From positions 1 through 49,052 of the forward strand of contig NZ_LDWR01000007.1 in NCBI RefSeq assembly GCF_001039005.1: DNA of 49,052 nt. Reading direction: 5' to 3'. A model generated the notes under the pieces. The model worked only from the letters and a program-made list of their open reading frames with translations. It had not been told where the DNA came from and searched no databases. The position numbers and the translations under genes are program-made. Origin of the DNA: Burkholderia cepacia. Its GTDB lineage: Bacteria; Pseudomonadota; Gammaproteobacteria; Burkholderiales; Burkholderiaceae. Below, one piece after another: positions 21,516 through 29,611 of the stretch (position 1 is its first letter; every line of letters starts with the position of its first letter).

Positions 21516-21537
21516 ACGGGCTCGCGGGCGAGCCCGT
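21516..21537 (-). repeat. perfect inverted repeat in gtsA-gtsB gap
   Basis: ACGGGCTCGC and GCGAGCCCGT are 10-base perfect arms with only two bases between them, so the real loop would be CGGG. It sits 14 bases past the U-tract of the upstream hairpin and about 56 bases before the gtsB start. It could stabilise the 5' end of the permease mRNA or act as a second pause site. Confidence 0.6.
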
Positions 21538-21550
21538 TTGCTGCACATGC

Positions 21551-21588
21551 AAAAACGCCCGGCCGATGAAGCGCTACCAGCCGGGCGC
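21551..21588 (-). terminator. terminator-like hairpin after gtsA (partial attenuator)
   Basis: In the leftward direction CGCCCGGC (21580-21587) pairs with GCCGGGCG (21556-21563) across a 16-base loop and is followed by TTTTTGC. It begins about 12 bases after the gtsA stop and lies inside the operon, so it probably lets only part of the transcription continue to the permeases. Confidence 0.7.
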
Positions 21589-21598
21589 CTGTCGCGCG

Positions 21599-22846
21599 TT
21601 ACTTGACCTTCGCGGCCTTCGCGAGCGCGGCGACCGCGCTCTTCGAATCCTGCTGCGAGTTCATGAACTTCGTCACGACGTCCGTGATCGCGCCGGCGGT
21701 CGCATCGCTCTGCGCCATCCCGTGCGCGAGCGACGGCACGAAGCCGCCCGACTTGATCGCGGTCTGCTCGTCGGCATACGACTTCTTCGCGCAGTCGTCG
21801 AACTTGTCCATCTTCACGCCGAGGCGCACGGGCACCGAACCCTTCAGCAGGCTGAACTGCTCCTGGAAGTCCGGCGTCATGATGGTCTTCGCGAGCGCGA
21901 GCTGGCCCGCCGTCGCGGCCTTCTCGCCCTTTTGCTGGAAGAACACGAACGAATCGACGTTGAACGTGTACGAATTCGCCGTACCCGGCACCGCCGCGCA
22001 GATGTAGTCCTTGCCCGCCTTCTTGCCCGCGTTCTCGAACTCGCCCTTCGCCCAGTCGCCCATGAACTGCATGCCGGCCTTGCCGTTGATCACCATCGCG
22101 GTCGCGAGGTTCCAGTCGCGGCCGTTGCGGCCGGTATCGAAGTAGCCCTGGATCTTGCGCACCGTGTCGAACACGGACAGCATCTGCGGCGACGTCAGCG
22201 TCGCCTGGTCGAGATCGACGAGCGCCTTCTTGTAGAACGCCGGGCCCTGCGACAGCACGACGTCTTCCCACAGCGTCAGGTCCTGCCACGGCTGGCCGCC
22301 CATCGCGACCGGCTGGATGCCCGCGGCCTTCAGCTTGTCGGCCACCGCGAAGAATTCAGGCCAGGTCGTCGGCACCTTCGCGCCGATCTTGTCGAGCGCG
22401 GCCTTGTTGATGTACAGCCAGTTCACGCGGTGCACCGAGAACGGCGCGGCAACGGTGTGGCCCTTGTACTTGATGATCTTGTCGATTTCCGGCGGCAGGT
22501 TCTGCTTCCAGTCGCCGGCGGCGGAATCGATGTTGACGAGCACGCCCTGGTCGGCCCAGTCCTGGATCAGCGGGCCCTTGATCTGCGCGGCCGACGGTGC
22601 GTCGCCGCTGATCACCTTGGTCTTCAGCGCCGTCATCGCCGCTGCACCCGCGCCGCCCGCGACCGCGAAGTCCTTCCACACGTAGCCCTGCTTCTGCAAG
22701 TCGTCCTTCAGCACGCCGACGGCCTTCGACTCGCCGCCCGAGGTCCACCAGTGCAGCACCGTTACATTCTCGGCTGCCTGCGCCGCCACGGCGCCAGCCA
22801 TCAGACCTGCCGCGCAGAGCGCACCCATGATCGAGCGAATTTTCAT
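21599..22846 (-). CDS. gtsA: periplasmic sugar-binding protein of ABC importer (glucose/mannose type)
   Basis: 415 residues from ATG 22846, preceded by an excellent GGAGGAGATAAGT ribosome site. The signal peptide (MKIRSIMGALCAAGLMAGAVAAQA, cleavage about residue 24) is followed by VTVLHWWTSGGESKAV, the standard start of CUT1 sugar-binding proteins. Other typical stretches are TWPEFFAVADKLKAAGIQPVAMGGQPWQ and NGKAGMQFMGDWAKGEF. The length, and its place next to zwf-pgl-glk, match the glucose-binding GtsA of pseudomonads. It is the first gene of the leftward importer operon and likely its most abundant product, given the hairpin that follows. Confidence 0.92.
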   Translation of the reverse strand: MKIRSIMGALCAAGLMAGAVAAQAAENVTVLHWWTSGGESKAVGVLKDDLQKQGYVWKDFAVAGGAGAAAMTALKTKVISGDAPSAAQIKGPLIQDWADQGVLVNIDSAAGDWKQNLPPEIDKIIKYKGHTVAAPFSVHRVNWLYINKAALDKIGAKVPTTWPEFFAVADKLKAAGIQPVAMGGQPWQDLTLWEDVVLSQGPAFYKKALVDLDQATLTSPQMLSVFDTVRKIQGYFDTGRNGRDWNLATAMVINGKAGMQFMGDWAKGEFENAGKKAGKDYICAAVPGTANSYTFNVDSFVFFQQKGEKAATAGQLALAKTIMTPDFQEQFSLLKGSVPVRLGVKMDKFDDCAKKSYADEQTAIKSGGFVPSLAHGMAQSDATAGAITDVVTKFMNSQQDSKSAVAALAKAAKVK

Positions 22847-22879
22847 TACTTATCTCCTCCAGACTGAATCAACTCGTGA

Positions 22880-22898
22880 GGTTCCCTGACCGGGAACC
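22880..22898 (-). repeat. inverted repeat in the gtsA leader
   Basis: GGTTCCC (22880-22886) and GGGAACC (22892-22898) form a 7-bp stem with loop TGACC, about 34 bases before the gtsA start codon. It may be an RNA hairpin or an operator; nothing in the sequence decides. Confidence 0.55.
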
Positions 22899-22974
22899 GG
22901 CTTCTTGATAACGACGGGGAAATCGAGCCGCGGGACGCATGCAGCGTACGGGGCCGATGACCGGCCGGGCTCTT

Positions 22975-22999
22975 ACAGAAAGCGTGAATCGAGATTCAA
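22975..22999 (-). promoter_or_regulatory. possible gtsA promoter overlapping a TGAATC/GATTCA palindrome
   Basis: TGAATC and GATTCA arms flank two bases at 22985-22998. On the minus strand TTGAAT (22994-22999) could be a -35, with GTAAGA about 17 bases further on as a weak -10. The palindrome would then overlap the promoter and could be an operator for a sugar regulator. Confidence 0.35.
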
Positions 23000-23182
23000 C
23001 GGCGTGTCTCCTCTTTGTGTTTCTGGCCCGCCGCGATGCTGCGACGCGAGCCCGGGGCCGACGGTGCGCGGACGATGCGCGCCGTCAATGTCCGATAACA
23101 TTCGGCACTAGGCGCACCCACCGGCGAAGCTCGCGCAGTTCATCGACCGCACTTCTTTTTTTCTTCGCCCAGGTGCTACCCC

Positions 23183-23210
23183 TTGCGGCGGATTGTAGTT
23201 AAACTACAAT
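23183..23210 (+). promoter_or_regulatory. zwf promoter with overlapping HexR-type operator
   Basis: ATTGTAGTT-A-AACTACAAT (23192-23210) is a perfect 9-base inverted repeat around one central base. It contains the TTGT...ACAA ends described for HexR sites in pseudomonads. TTGCGG (23183-23188) and TACAAT (23205-23210) with 16-base spacing form a plausible promoter, and the palindrome covers the spacer and -10. The operator lies 66 bases before the zwf start, and the operon's last gene encodes a HexR-type regulator, so autoregulation is expected: 2-keto-3-deoxy-6-phosphogluconate would release repression, by analogy with Pseudomonas. Confidence 0.8.
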
Positions 23211-23276
23211 TCAGTGTCAAAAATATTTTTATCGCACTACGGATCGCTTCCCAGCACCCCAACCCGGCGGAGACAC

Positions 23277-24746
23277 ATGCATACCGATTCCAGCTTTACC
23301 TTCGTACTTTTCGGCGGCACCGGCGATCTGTCGATGCGCAAGATCCTGCCTGCGCTGTTCGAAGCGCATCGCGCGAACATGCTGGCGGAGAGCGGCCGGA
23401 TCGTCGCAGTGGCGCGGCACGAATCGGATCGGGCGGGTTATCTCGAGTGGGTCGATACGCATGTGAAGCCGCATGCGGCCAAGGCAGCCGGCAACACGCT
23501 CGACGAAGCCGCGTGGAAATCCTTCCTCGATCGCATCGAGTACGTGAAGCTCGATCTCGGCCGCGCGGAAGACTACGTCGTGCTGCGCGACGCGATCGCG
23601 TCGCTGCCCGGCATTCGTGTGTTTTATCTCGCGACGGGCCCGTCGCTGTTCGTGCCGATCTGCAACGCGCTCGCGTCGGTCGGGCTGAACGAAGGCTCGC
23701 GCATCGTGCTCGAGAAGCCGCTCGGCTACGACCTGCGCTCGTCGAATGCGATCAACGACGCGGTCGGCGAGATCTTCGCGGAAGACCAGATCTACCGGAT
23801 CGACCACTACCTCGGCAAGGAGCCGGTGCAGAACCTGCTCGCGCTGCGTTTCGGCAACGCGCTGTTCGAGCCGCTGTGGCGCCGCGAATGGGTCGAGAGC
23901 ATCCAGATCACGATCGCCGAGGAACTCGGCGTCGAGGCACGCGGCGATTTCTACGACAATACGGGCGCGCTGCGCGACATGGTGCAGAACCACCTGCTGC
24001 AGCTGCTGTCGATCGTCGCGATGGAGCCGCCGCACTCGATGGATTCCGACTCGGTACGCGACGAAAAGCTGCGCGTGCTGCGCGCGCTGAAGCCGATCGA
24101 TCCGCGCGATATCGGCAAGGTCGCCGTGCGCGGCCAGTATCATGCGGGCGTGATCAAGGGCGCGCAGGTGCCGGCCTACGCGACCGAACCGGGCGTGAAG
24201 CCCGACAGCGCGACCGAAACCTTCGTCGCGCTGAAGGTCGAGATCGAGAACTGGCGCTGGGCCGGCGTGCCGTTTTTCCTGCGCACCGGCAAGCGTCTCG
24301 CCGACCGCGTCGCGGAGATCGTCGTCAACTTCCGCCCGGTGCCGCACTCGGCGCTCGGACCGACCGCGCTGCGCGCCGGTTCGAACCGCCTCGTGATCCG
24401 GCTGCAGCCGAACGAGACGATCCGCCTGTACTGTCTCGCGAAGCAGCCCGGCGAAGGGATGAACCTCGCGAGCGTGCACCTCGACCTCGCGTTCGACCAG
24501 TTCTTCAAGGAAGGACAGATGGAGGCGTACCAGCGCCTGCTGCTCGACGTGATCAACGGCCGGCTCGCGCTGTTCGTGCGCCGCGACGAACAGGAAGCCG
24601 CATGGCGCTGGGTCGAGCCCATCCTGAACGAATGGGCGCGCTCGCTGAAGCCGCCGAAGCCGTACGCGGCGGGCACGTGGGGGCCGGCCGCGGCGAGTGC
24701 GATGCTCGCGCAGCACGACACCTGCTGGCTCGAGGAAGAAAACTGA
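23277..24746 (+). CDS. zwf: glucose-6-phosphate 1-dehydrogenase
   Basis: 489 residues from ATG 23277 (MHTDSSFTFVLFGGTGDLSMRKILPAL), which follows GGCGGAGACAC; the in-frame ATG at 23214 lacks a ribosome site and would sit almost on the operator. The NADP-binding GGTGDL (about 14-19), the active-site RIDHYLGKEPVQN (about 176-188) and ADRVAEIVVNFRPVPHS are intact. The enzyme oxidises glucose-6-phosphate to 6-phosphogluconolactone, the first step toward the Entner-Doudoroff and pentose phosphate routes. It is the first gene of zwf-pgl-glk/hexR. Confidence 0.97.
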   Translation: MHTDSSFTFVLFGGTGDLSMRKILPALFEAHRANMLAESGRIVAVARHESDRAGYLEWVDTHVKPHAAKAAGNTLDEAAWKSFLDRIEYVKLDLGRAEDYVVLRDAIASLPGIRVFYLATGPSLFVPICNALASVGLNEGSRIVLEKPLGYDLRSSNAINDAVGEIFAEDQIYRIDHYLGKEPVQNLLALRFGNALFEPLWRREWVESIQITIAEELGVEARGDFYDNTGALRDMVQNHLLQLLSIVAMEPPHSMDSDSVRDEKLRVLRALKPIDPRDIGKVAVRGQYHAGVIKGAQVPAYATEPGVKPDSATETFVALKVEIENWRWAGVPFFLRTGKRLADRVAEIVVNFRPVPHSALGPTALRAGSNRLVIRLQPNETIRLYCLAKQPGEGMNLASVHLDLAFDQFFKEGQMEAYQRLLLDVINGRLALFVRRDEQEAAWRWVEPILNEWARSLKPPKPYAAGTWGPAAASAMLAQHDTCWLEEEN

Positions 24747-24753
24747 TGTAGAC

Positions 24754-24785
24754 CGTTGCCGTGCGCGCCACCGCGTCCGGCAACG
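24754..24785 (+). repeat. 8-bp hairpin between zwf and pgl
   Basis: CGTTGCCG and CGGCAACG enclose a 16-base loop just after the zwf stop. There is no U-tract, so read-through to pgl is expected. It might protect the zwf mRNA 3' end. Confidence 0.45.
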
Positions 24786-24834
24786 TGCCCCACGATTCAT
24801 ACGATTTGAACAGACAAAGCAGTCCGGAGGAGAT

Positions 24835-25515
24835 GTGATCGAGATCCACGCTTTCGACACCCAGGAAGCGCAAAGCGAAGCGCTCGCGCGCGCCGTCGGC
24901 GATGCGCTGCGCGCGGCGCTCGCCGGCCCCGCGCGGCCGACGCTCGCGGTGTCCGGCGGCACGAGCCCGCGCCCGTTCCTGCAAACGCTGTCGCATGCGG
25001 CGCTCGACTGGGCCGGCGTCGACGTCACGCTGGTCGACGACCGCTGGGTGCCGGAAGGCGACGCGGCGAGCAATGCGCACCTCGTGCGCGACACGCTGCT
25101 GCAGCACGCGGCGGCCCCCGCCCGCTTCCTGCCGCTCGTCGACACGCGCGCGTCGCTCGACGCGCACGTCGCCGCGCTGAACGCGAATGCCGACTACCGC
25201 GTGCCGAACGTCGCGGTGCTCGGCATGGGCGAGGACGGCCACACCGCGTCGATCTTCGCCGACGCGCCCGAATGGGGCCACGCGATCGCGACGCCCGAGC
25301 GTTTCGTCGCCGTGCATCCCGGCGCCGCGCCGCATGCGCGCGTCAGTTTTTCGCTCGATGCGCTCAAGCGCGTCGACCGGCTGTTCCTGCTGATCGCGGG
25401 CCCCGCCAAGCGCGACGTGCTCGACGCCGCGGCCGCGTCGCTGCAGAAGAACGCGATTTCCCAACTGGCCAACGACAAGGGGACCCAGCTCGATGTCTAC
25501 TGGTGCGCAAAGTAA
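24835..25515 (+). CDS. pgl: 6-phosphogluconolactonase
   Basis: 226 residues from GTG 24835 ([22 protein letters not shown]), preceded by CGGAGGAGAT; the overlapping ATG-TGA at 24833 is not a usable start. Family motifs [14 protein letters not shown] (about 40), [10 protein letters not shown] and [17 protein letters not shown] (about 130-146) are present. It hydrolyses 6-phosphoglucono-lactone made by Zwf. It ends 23 bases inside the glk/hexR gene, so the two are coupled. Confidence 0.96.
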   Translation: MIEIHAFDTQEAQSEALARAVGDALRAALAGPARPTLAVSGGTSPRPFLQTLSHAALDWAGVDVTLVDDRWVPEGDAASNAHLVRDTLLQHAAAPARFLPLVDTRASLDAHVAALNANADYRVPNVAVLGMGEDGHTASIFADAPEWGHAIATPERFVAVHPGAAPHARVSFSLDALKRVDRLFLLIAGPAKRDVLDAAAASLQKNAISQLANDKGTQLDVYWCAK

Positions 25516-27421
25516 GGCGGTCGTCGCGAGTCAGCATGCCGACGGCCCGCGCCTGCTCGCGGATGTCGGCGGCACCAACGCGCGCTTCGCGCTGGAAACC
25601 GGCCCGGGCGAGATCACGCAGATCCGCGTGTATCCCGGCGCCGATTACCCGACGATCACCGACGCGATCCGCAAGTACCTGAAGGACGTGAAGATCAGCC
25701 GCGTGAACCACGCGGCGATCGCGATCGCCAATCCGGTCGACGGCGACCAGGTCACGATGACCAACCACGACTGGAGCTTCTCGATCGAGGCGACGCGCCG
25801 TGCGCTCGGCTTCGACACGCTGCTCGTCGTCAACGATTTCACCGCGCTCGCGATGGCGCTGCCGGGCCTGACCGATGCGCAGCGCGTGCAGGTCGGCGGC
25901 GGCGCGCGGCGCCAGAACAGCGTGATCGGGCTGCTCGGGCCCGGCACCGGGCTCGGCGTGTCGGGGCTGATTCCGGCCGACGACCGCTGGATCGCACTCG
26001 GCAGCGAAGGCGGCCACGCGTCGTTCGCGCCGCAGGACGAGCGCGAGGATCTGGTGCTGCAGTACGCGCGCAAGAAGTTTCCGCACGTGTCGTTCGAGCG
26101 TGTGTGCGCGGGCCCCGGCATGGAGATCATCTATCGCGCGCTCGCCGCGCGCGACAAGAAACGCGTCGCCGCGACCATCGACACGGTGGAGATCGTCGAG
26201 CGTGCACATGCGGGCGACGCGCTTGCGCTCGAGACGGTCGAATGCTTCTGCGGGATTCTCGGCGCGTTCGCCGGCAGCGTCGCGCTGACGCTCGGCGCGC
26301 TCGGCGGTGTCTACATCGGCGGCGGCGTCGCGCTGAAGCTCGGCGAACTGTTCACGCGCTCGTCGTTCCGCGCGCGCTTCGAGGCGAAGGGCCGCTTCAC
26401 GCACTATCTCGAGAACATCCCGACCTACCTGATCACCGCCGAATACCCGGCGTTCCTCGGCGTATCGGCGATCCTCGCGGAGCAGCTGTCGAACCGCTCG
26501 GGCGGCGCATCGTCGGCCGTGTTCGAACGGATCCGCCAGATGCGCGACGCGCTGACGCCGGCCGAGCGCCGCGTCGCCGATCTCGCGCTGAACCACCCGC
26601 GCTCGATCATCAACGATCCGATCGTCGACATCGCGCGCAAGGCGGACGTGAGCCAGCCGACGGTGATCCGCTTCTGCCGCTCGCTCGGCTGCCAGGGGCT
26701 GTCGGACTTCAAGCTGAAGCTCGCCACCGGCCTCACCGGCACGATTCCGATGAGCCACAGCCAGGTGCACCTCGGCGACACGGCCACCGACTTCGGCGCG
26801 AAGGTGCTCGACAACACGGTGTCGGCGATCCTGCAACTGCGCGAACACCTGAATTTCGAACACGTCGAGAACGCGATCGAGATCCTGAACGGCGCGCGGC
26901 GCATCGAGTTCTACGGGCTCGGCAACTCGAACATCGTCGCGCAGGACGCGCACTACAAGTTCTTCCGCTTCGGGATCCCAACGATCGCGTACGGCGACCT
27001 GTACATGCAGGCCGCGTCGGCCGCGCTGCTCGGCAAGGGCGACGTGATCGTCGCGGTGTCGAAGTCGGGACGCGCGCCCGAGTTGCTGCGCGTGCTCGAT
27101 GTCGCGATGCAGGCCGGCGCGAAGGTGATCGCGATCACGTCGAGCAACACGCCGCTCGCGAAGCGCGCGACCGTCGCGCTCGAGACCGACCACATCGAGA
27201 TGCGCGAGTCGCAGCTGTCGATGATCTCGCGGATCCTGCATCTGCTGATGATCGACATCCTCGCGGTCGGCGTCGCGATCCGCCGCGCGTCGACGAACGG
27301 CGAACTGCCCGAGGCCGTCGCGCAGGCGAAGGCGCGTGCGAGCGACGACGAAACGGCTGACGTGCTCGACTGGCTAAGCCACGGCGCGTCGCCGGCGGCG
27401 AAGGACGTCGCGCGGGATTGA
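25493..27421 (+). CDS. bifunctional glucokinase / RpiR-family (HexR-type) regulator
   Basis: 642 residues with two clear parts. Residues about 20-335 are a bacterial glucokinase: phosphate-1 motif [14 protein letters not shown] (about 22-35), catalytic-region [36 protein letters not shown], and [18 protein letters not shown]. Residues about 343-420 form an RpiR helix-turn-helix ([29 protein letters not shown]), and about 450-600 an SIS sugar-phosphate-binding domain ([32 protein letters not shown]). It therefore phosphorylates glucose and probably represses the zwf operon by binding the palindrome upstream. In pseudomonads Glk and HexR are separate proteins; this fused form is known in Burkholderia annotations. 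It overlaps pgl by 23 bases. Confidence 0.93.
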   Translation: MSTGAQSKAVVASQHADGPRLLADVGGTNARFALETGPGEITQIRVYPGADYPTITDAIRKYLKDVKISRVNHAAIAIANPVDGDQVTMTNHDWSFSIEATRRALGFDTLLVVNDFTALAMALPGLTDAQRVQVGGGARRQNSVIGLLGPGTGLGVSGLIPADDRWIALGSEGGHASFAPQDEREDLVLQYARKKFPHVSFERVCAGPGMEIIYRALAARDKKRVAATIDTVEIVERAHAGDALALETVECFCGILGAFAGSVALTLGALGGVYIGGGVALKLGELFTRSSFRARFEAKGRFTHYLENIPTYLITAEYPAFLGVSAILAEQLSNRSGGASSAVFERIRQMRDALTPAERRVADLALNHPRSIINDPIVDIARKADVSQPTVIRFCRSLGCQGLSDFKLKLATGLTGTIPMSHSQVHLGDTATDFGAKVLDNTVSAILQLREHLNFEHVENAIEILNGARRIEFYGLGNSNIVAQDAHYKFFRFGIPTIAYGDLYMQAASAALLGKGDVIVAVSKSGRAPELLRVLDVAMQAGAKVIAITSSNTPLAKRATVALETDHIEMRESQLSMISRILHLLMIDILAVGVAIRRASTNGELPEAVAQAKARASDDETADVLDWLSHGASPAAKDVARD

Positions 27422-27459
27422 TGCACGGCGCGGCGCAAGCCGCTTCCTGCACCCCAACG

Positions 27460-27498
27460 AAAAACGCCACCGGCGCATCGCGCGCGGTGGCGTTTTTC
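27460..27498. terminator. bidirectional terminator, glk/hexR and MFS gene
   Basis: AAAAACGCCACCG and CGGTGGCGTTTTT are complementary arms around a short loop, giving a G/C stem flanked by A- and T-runs on both sides. It lies between the convergent stops at 27421 and 27521. Confidence 0.9.
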
Positions 27499-27520
27499 TT
27501 TGTGCCTTCCGGCTGCCGGT

Positions 27521-28738
27521 TCAGGCGCCCGCTGGCACGGGCCGCCCATGCCAGCGCAGCACGAGGTAGCGTCCGGCGAAACACAGCACGCCCGACACGC
27601 CGATCGTCACGCCCATCGCGAACGGCGTGCCGTCCGCGAGTGCGCCGATCGCGACGCTCGCGAGCGCGCCGAGCGCGAGCTGCATCGCGCCGAACACGGC
27701 CGCCGACGCGCCCGCGTTGTGCGGATAACGATGCATGAGGTCGGTCGTGCAGTTCGCGGACAGAATCCCGACCACGCCGACGACGAAGAACAGGCACACG
27801 ACGATCGACCACAGCCCGCCCCACCCGGTCAGCGCGACGAGCGCGACCGCGAGCGACGCGATGCAGCTCACGAGCGACGCGGCCGCGATGATGCGCAGCG
27901 AGCCGATGCGGCCGACGAGCCGCGTGTTCGCGAAATTGCCGATCATGATCCCGACGACGTTCAGGCCGAACAACAGCCCGTAGTGTTGCGGCGACACGTG
28001 GAAATACTCGATGTACACGAACGGGGTCGCGGTGATGTACGAGAACATCGACGCGAACGCCATCCCGCCGCACAGCATGTGCCCCCACGCAACGGGATCG
28101 GACAGGATGCGCCCGTACGATGCGAACGACGCGAGCACGGCCGTGCTCTTGCGCCGCTCCTTCGGCCAGGTTTCGGGCACGCGCAGGTATGCGGTCGCCG
28201 CGCACACCGCGCCGAACACCGCCAGCACGACGAACACGCCGCGCCAGCCCGAGAAGCGCAGGATCTGGCCGCCGATGAGCGGCGCGAGCAGCGGCCCGAC
28301 CGCGGTGACGATCGCGACCATCGACAGCACCTTCGCCGCGTCGCTCGGCTCGTGCGCGTCGCGCGCGATCGCACGCGCGAGCACCGACGCGGCGCCGGCA
28401 CCGAGCGCCTGCAGGAAGCGCACGATGATCAACATGTCGATCGAGCCCGACACGAAGCAGCCGATGCTCGCGAGCGTGAACAGCGCGATGCCGCCGAGCA
28501 GCACCGGACGGCGGCCCCACGTGTCGGACAGCGGACCGTACAGCAGCATGCCGACCGAGAAGCCGGCCATGAAGCTCGTCAGCGTGCGCTGCGCGGCGCC
28601 GGGGCTGACGGAGAAGCCGTCGGCGATCGACGGCAGGCTCGGCAGGTACATGTCGGTGGCGATGGGCCCGCAGGCGGCAAGCGCGCCGAGCAACAGGATC
28701 AGCCGGGCATCGGGCCGGCGCCGGACGACGTGAGACAT
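27521..28738 (-). CDS. MFS multidrug efflux transporter, Bcr/CflA family
   Basis: 405 residues with 12 hydrophobic segments. The start (MSHVVRRRPDARLILLLGALAACGPIATDMYLPSLPSIADGF) carries the Bcr/CflA signature 'TDMYLPSLP' in helix 1. The loop after helix 2 has GPLSDTWGRRPVLLGG (motif A of drug:H+ antiporters), and ARAIARDAHEPSDAAKVLSM follows. Members export bicyclomycin, sulfonamides, chloramphenicol-like drugs or cysteine; specificity cannot be assigned. It is a single gene with its own terminator, divergent from the EVE-like gene. Confidence 0.93.
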   Translation of the reverse strand: MSHVVRRRPDARLILLLGALAACGPIATDMYLPSLPSIADGFSVSPGAAQRTLTSFMAGFSVGMLLYGPLSDTWGRRPVLLGGIALFTLASIGCFVSGSIDMLIIVRFLQALGAGAASVLARAIARDAHEPSDAAKVLSMVAIVTAVGPLLAPLIGGQILRFSGWRGVFVVLAVFGAVCAATAYLRVPETWPKERRKSTAVLASFASYGRILSDPVAWGHMLCGGMAFASMFSYITATPFVYIEYFHVSPQHYGLLFGLNVVGIMIGNFANTRLVGRIGSLRIIAAASLVSCIASLAVALVALTGWGGLWSIVVCLFFVVGVVGILSANCTTDLMHRYPHNAGASAAVFGAMQLALGALASVAIGALADGTPFAMGVTIGVSGVLCFAGRYLVLRWHGRPVPAGA

Positions 28739-28973
28739 GGGTATCCGGAATGGAGCCCGCGCGCATCGGGGCGCGCGTGGCGGTGAAGACGGGAGGCCGC
28801 GCCGTGGATGGCGCGCTCAGGCCCATGATTGTACGCGCAACTTTTTCACGGCCGCCGGCCGTGTGCGGTAGCAGGCCGGGAAACACCGGTGCGGCGCCCG
28901 CCGCGCGAGATCGCACGCGGATTCGATTAAGCTTGCGGCTCTTGTCTGACCTATTCGACGCACGACCGAACCG

Positions 28974-29426
28974 ATGACCGCTTTCCTGCTGATCTGGAGC
29001 CCCAAGAAATGGCCGTGGCCCGAGCTGCCCGACATCGCCGCGCGCGTGAAGGCCGGCGAGGCCGTGCATGACGTGTGGGGCTGCGGCTTCGCGCGCGGCA
29101 TCCTGCCGGGCGACCGCGTGTTCCTGCACCGCGTCGCGAAGGAGCCCAAGGGCGTGTTCGGCTCCGGCTACGTGACACGCGCGCCTTACGAGGTGCCCGA
29201 TGCAACGACGAAGCGCGGCTACCGGCTGTGCATCGACTTCGTATACGACTGGCTGGTCGACGCGCACCAGGACGTCGTGATCGCGCGCGACGCGCTGCGC
29301 ATCCATCCGTACTCGGTACAGACCTGGGATGCGCAATCATCCGGCACGTCGATCAAGCCGATGGTCGAGGGCCCGCTCGAGAAGCGCTGGGCCGAACTGA
29401 CCGGCAAGCGCAAGCCGCCGCGATAA
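28974..29426 (+). CDS. EVE/PUA-like domain protein, 150 aa
   Basis: The product begins [67 protein letters not shown]. The pattern 'FLL.W.P..W.W', then 'W..G..R.I.PGDR.FL.R', then 'G..GSG' is like the N-terminal PUA/EVE-type domain seen before some HNH nucleases. PUA-like folds usually bind modified bases in RNA or DNA. Here the domain is followed only by a short tail ending in RKPPR; no nuclease domain is present. The gene stands between a divergent MFS gene and hemL. The fold assignment is by pattern memory and is moderate. Confidence 0.6.
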   Translation: MTAFLLIWSPKKWPWPELPDIAARVKAGEAVHDVWGCGFARGILPGDRVFLHRVAKEPKGVFGSGYVTRAPYEVPDATTKRGYRLCIDFVYDWLVDAHQDVVIARDALRIHPYSVQTWDAQSSGTSIKPMVEGPLEKRWAELTGKRKPPR

Positions 29427-29611
29427 CCGGGTCGCTGGCCCGGTCGAATCGAGCCCTCCTTTCCGGCCCGCGCAATCCCCCACGCGCCGAAAGGCCGCAG
29501 ACCGGCCCGCGGGCCCGCCGAGCGCGTCTCCGGTACAATCAGACGATCGTTCCGCCCAGGCGCCGCGGCCCGTGCACAGGCCCCCGCGCCCTTCTCTCGC
29601 AGGTTTCGCCC

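Larger units (their letters stand above)
22847..23276. other. 430-base divergent control region, gts operon / zwf operon
   Basis: No gene is seen. The region holds a HexR-like palindrome over the zwf promoter at 23192-23210, a second palindrome at 22985-22998 with a possible leftward promoter, and a hairpin at 22880-22898 in the gtsA leader. All are listed separately. The middle (about 23010-23170) shows nothing I can name. Confidence 0.7.
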
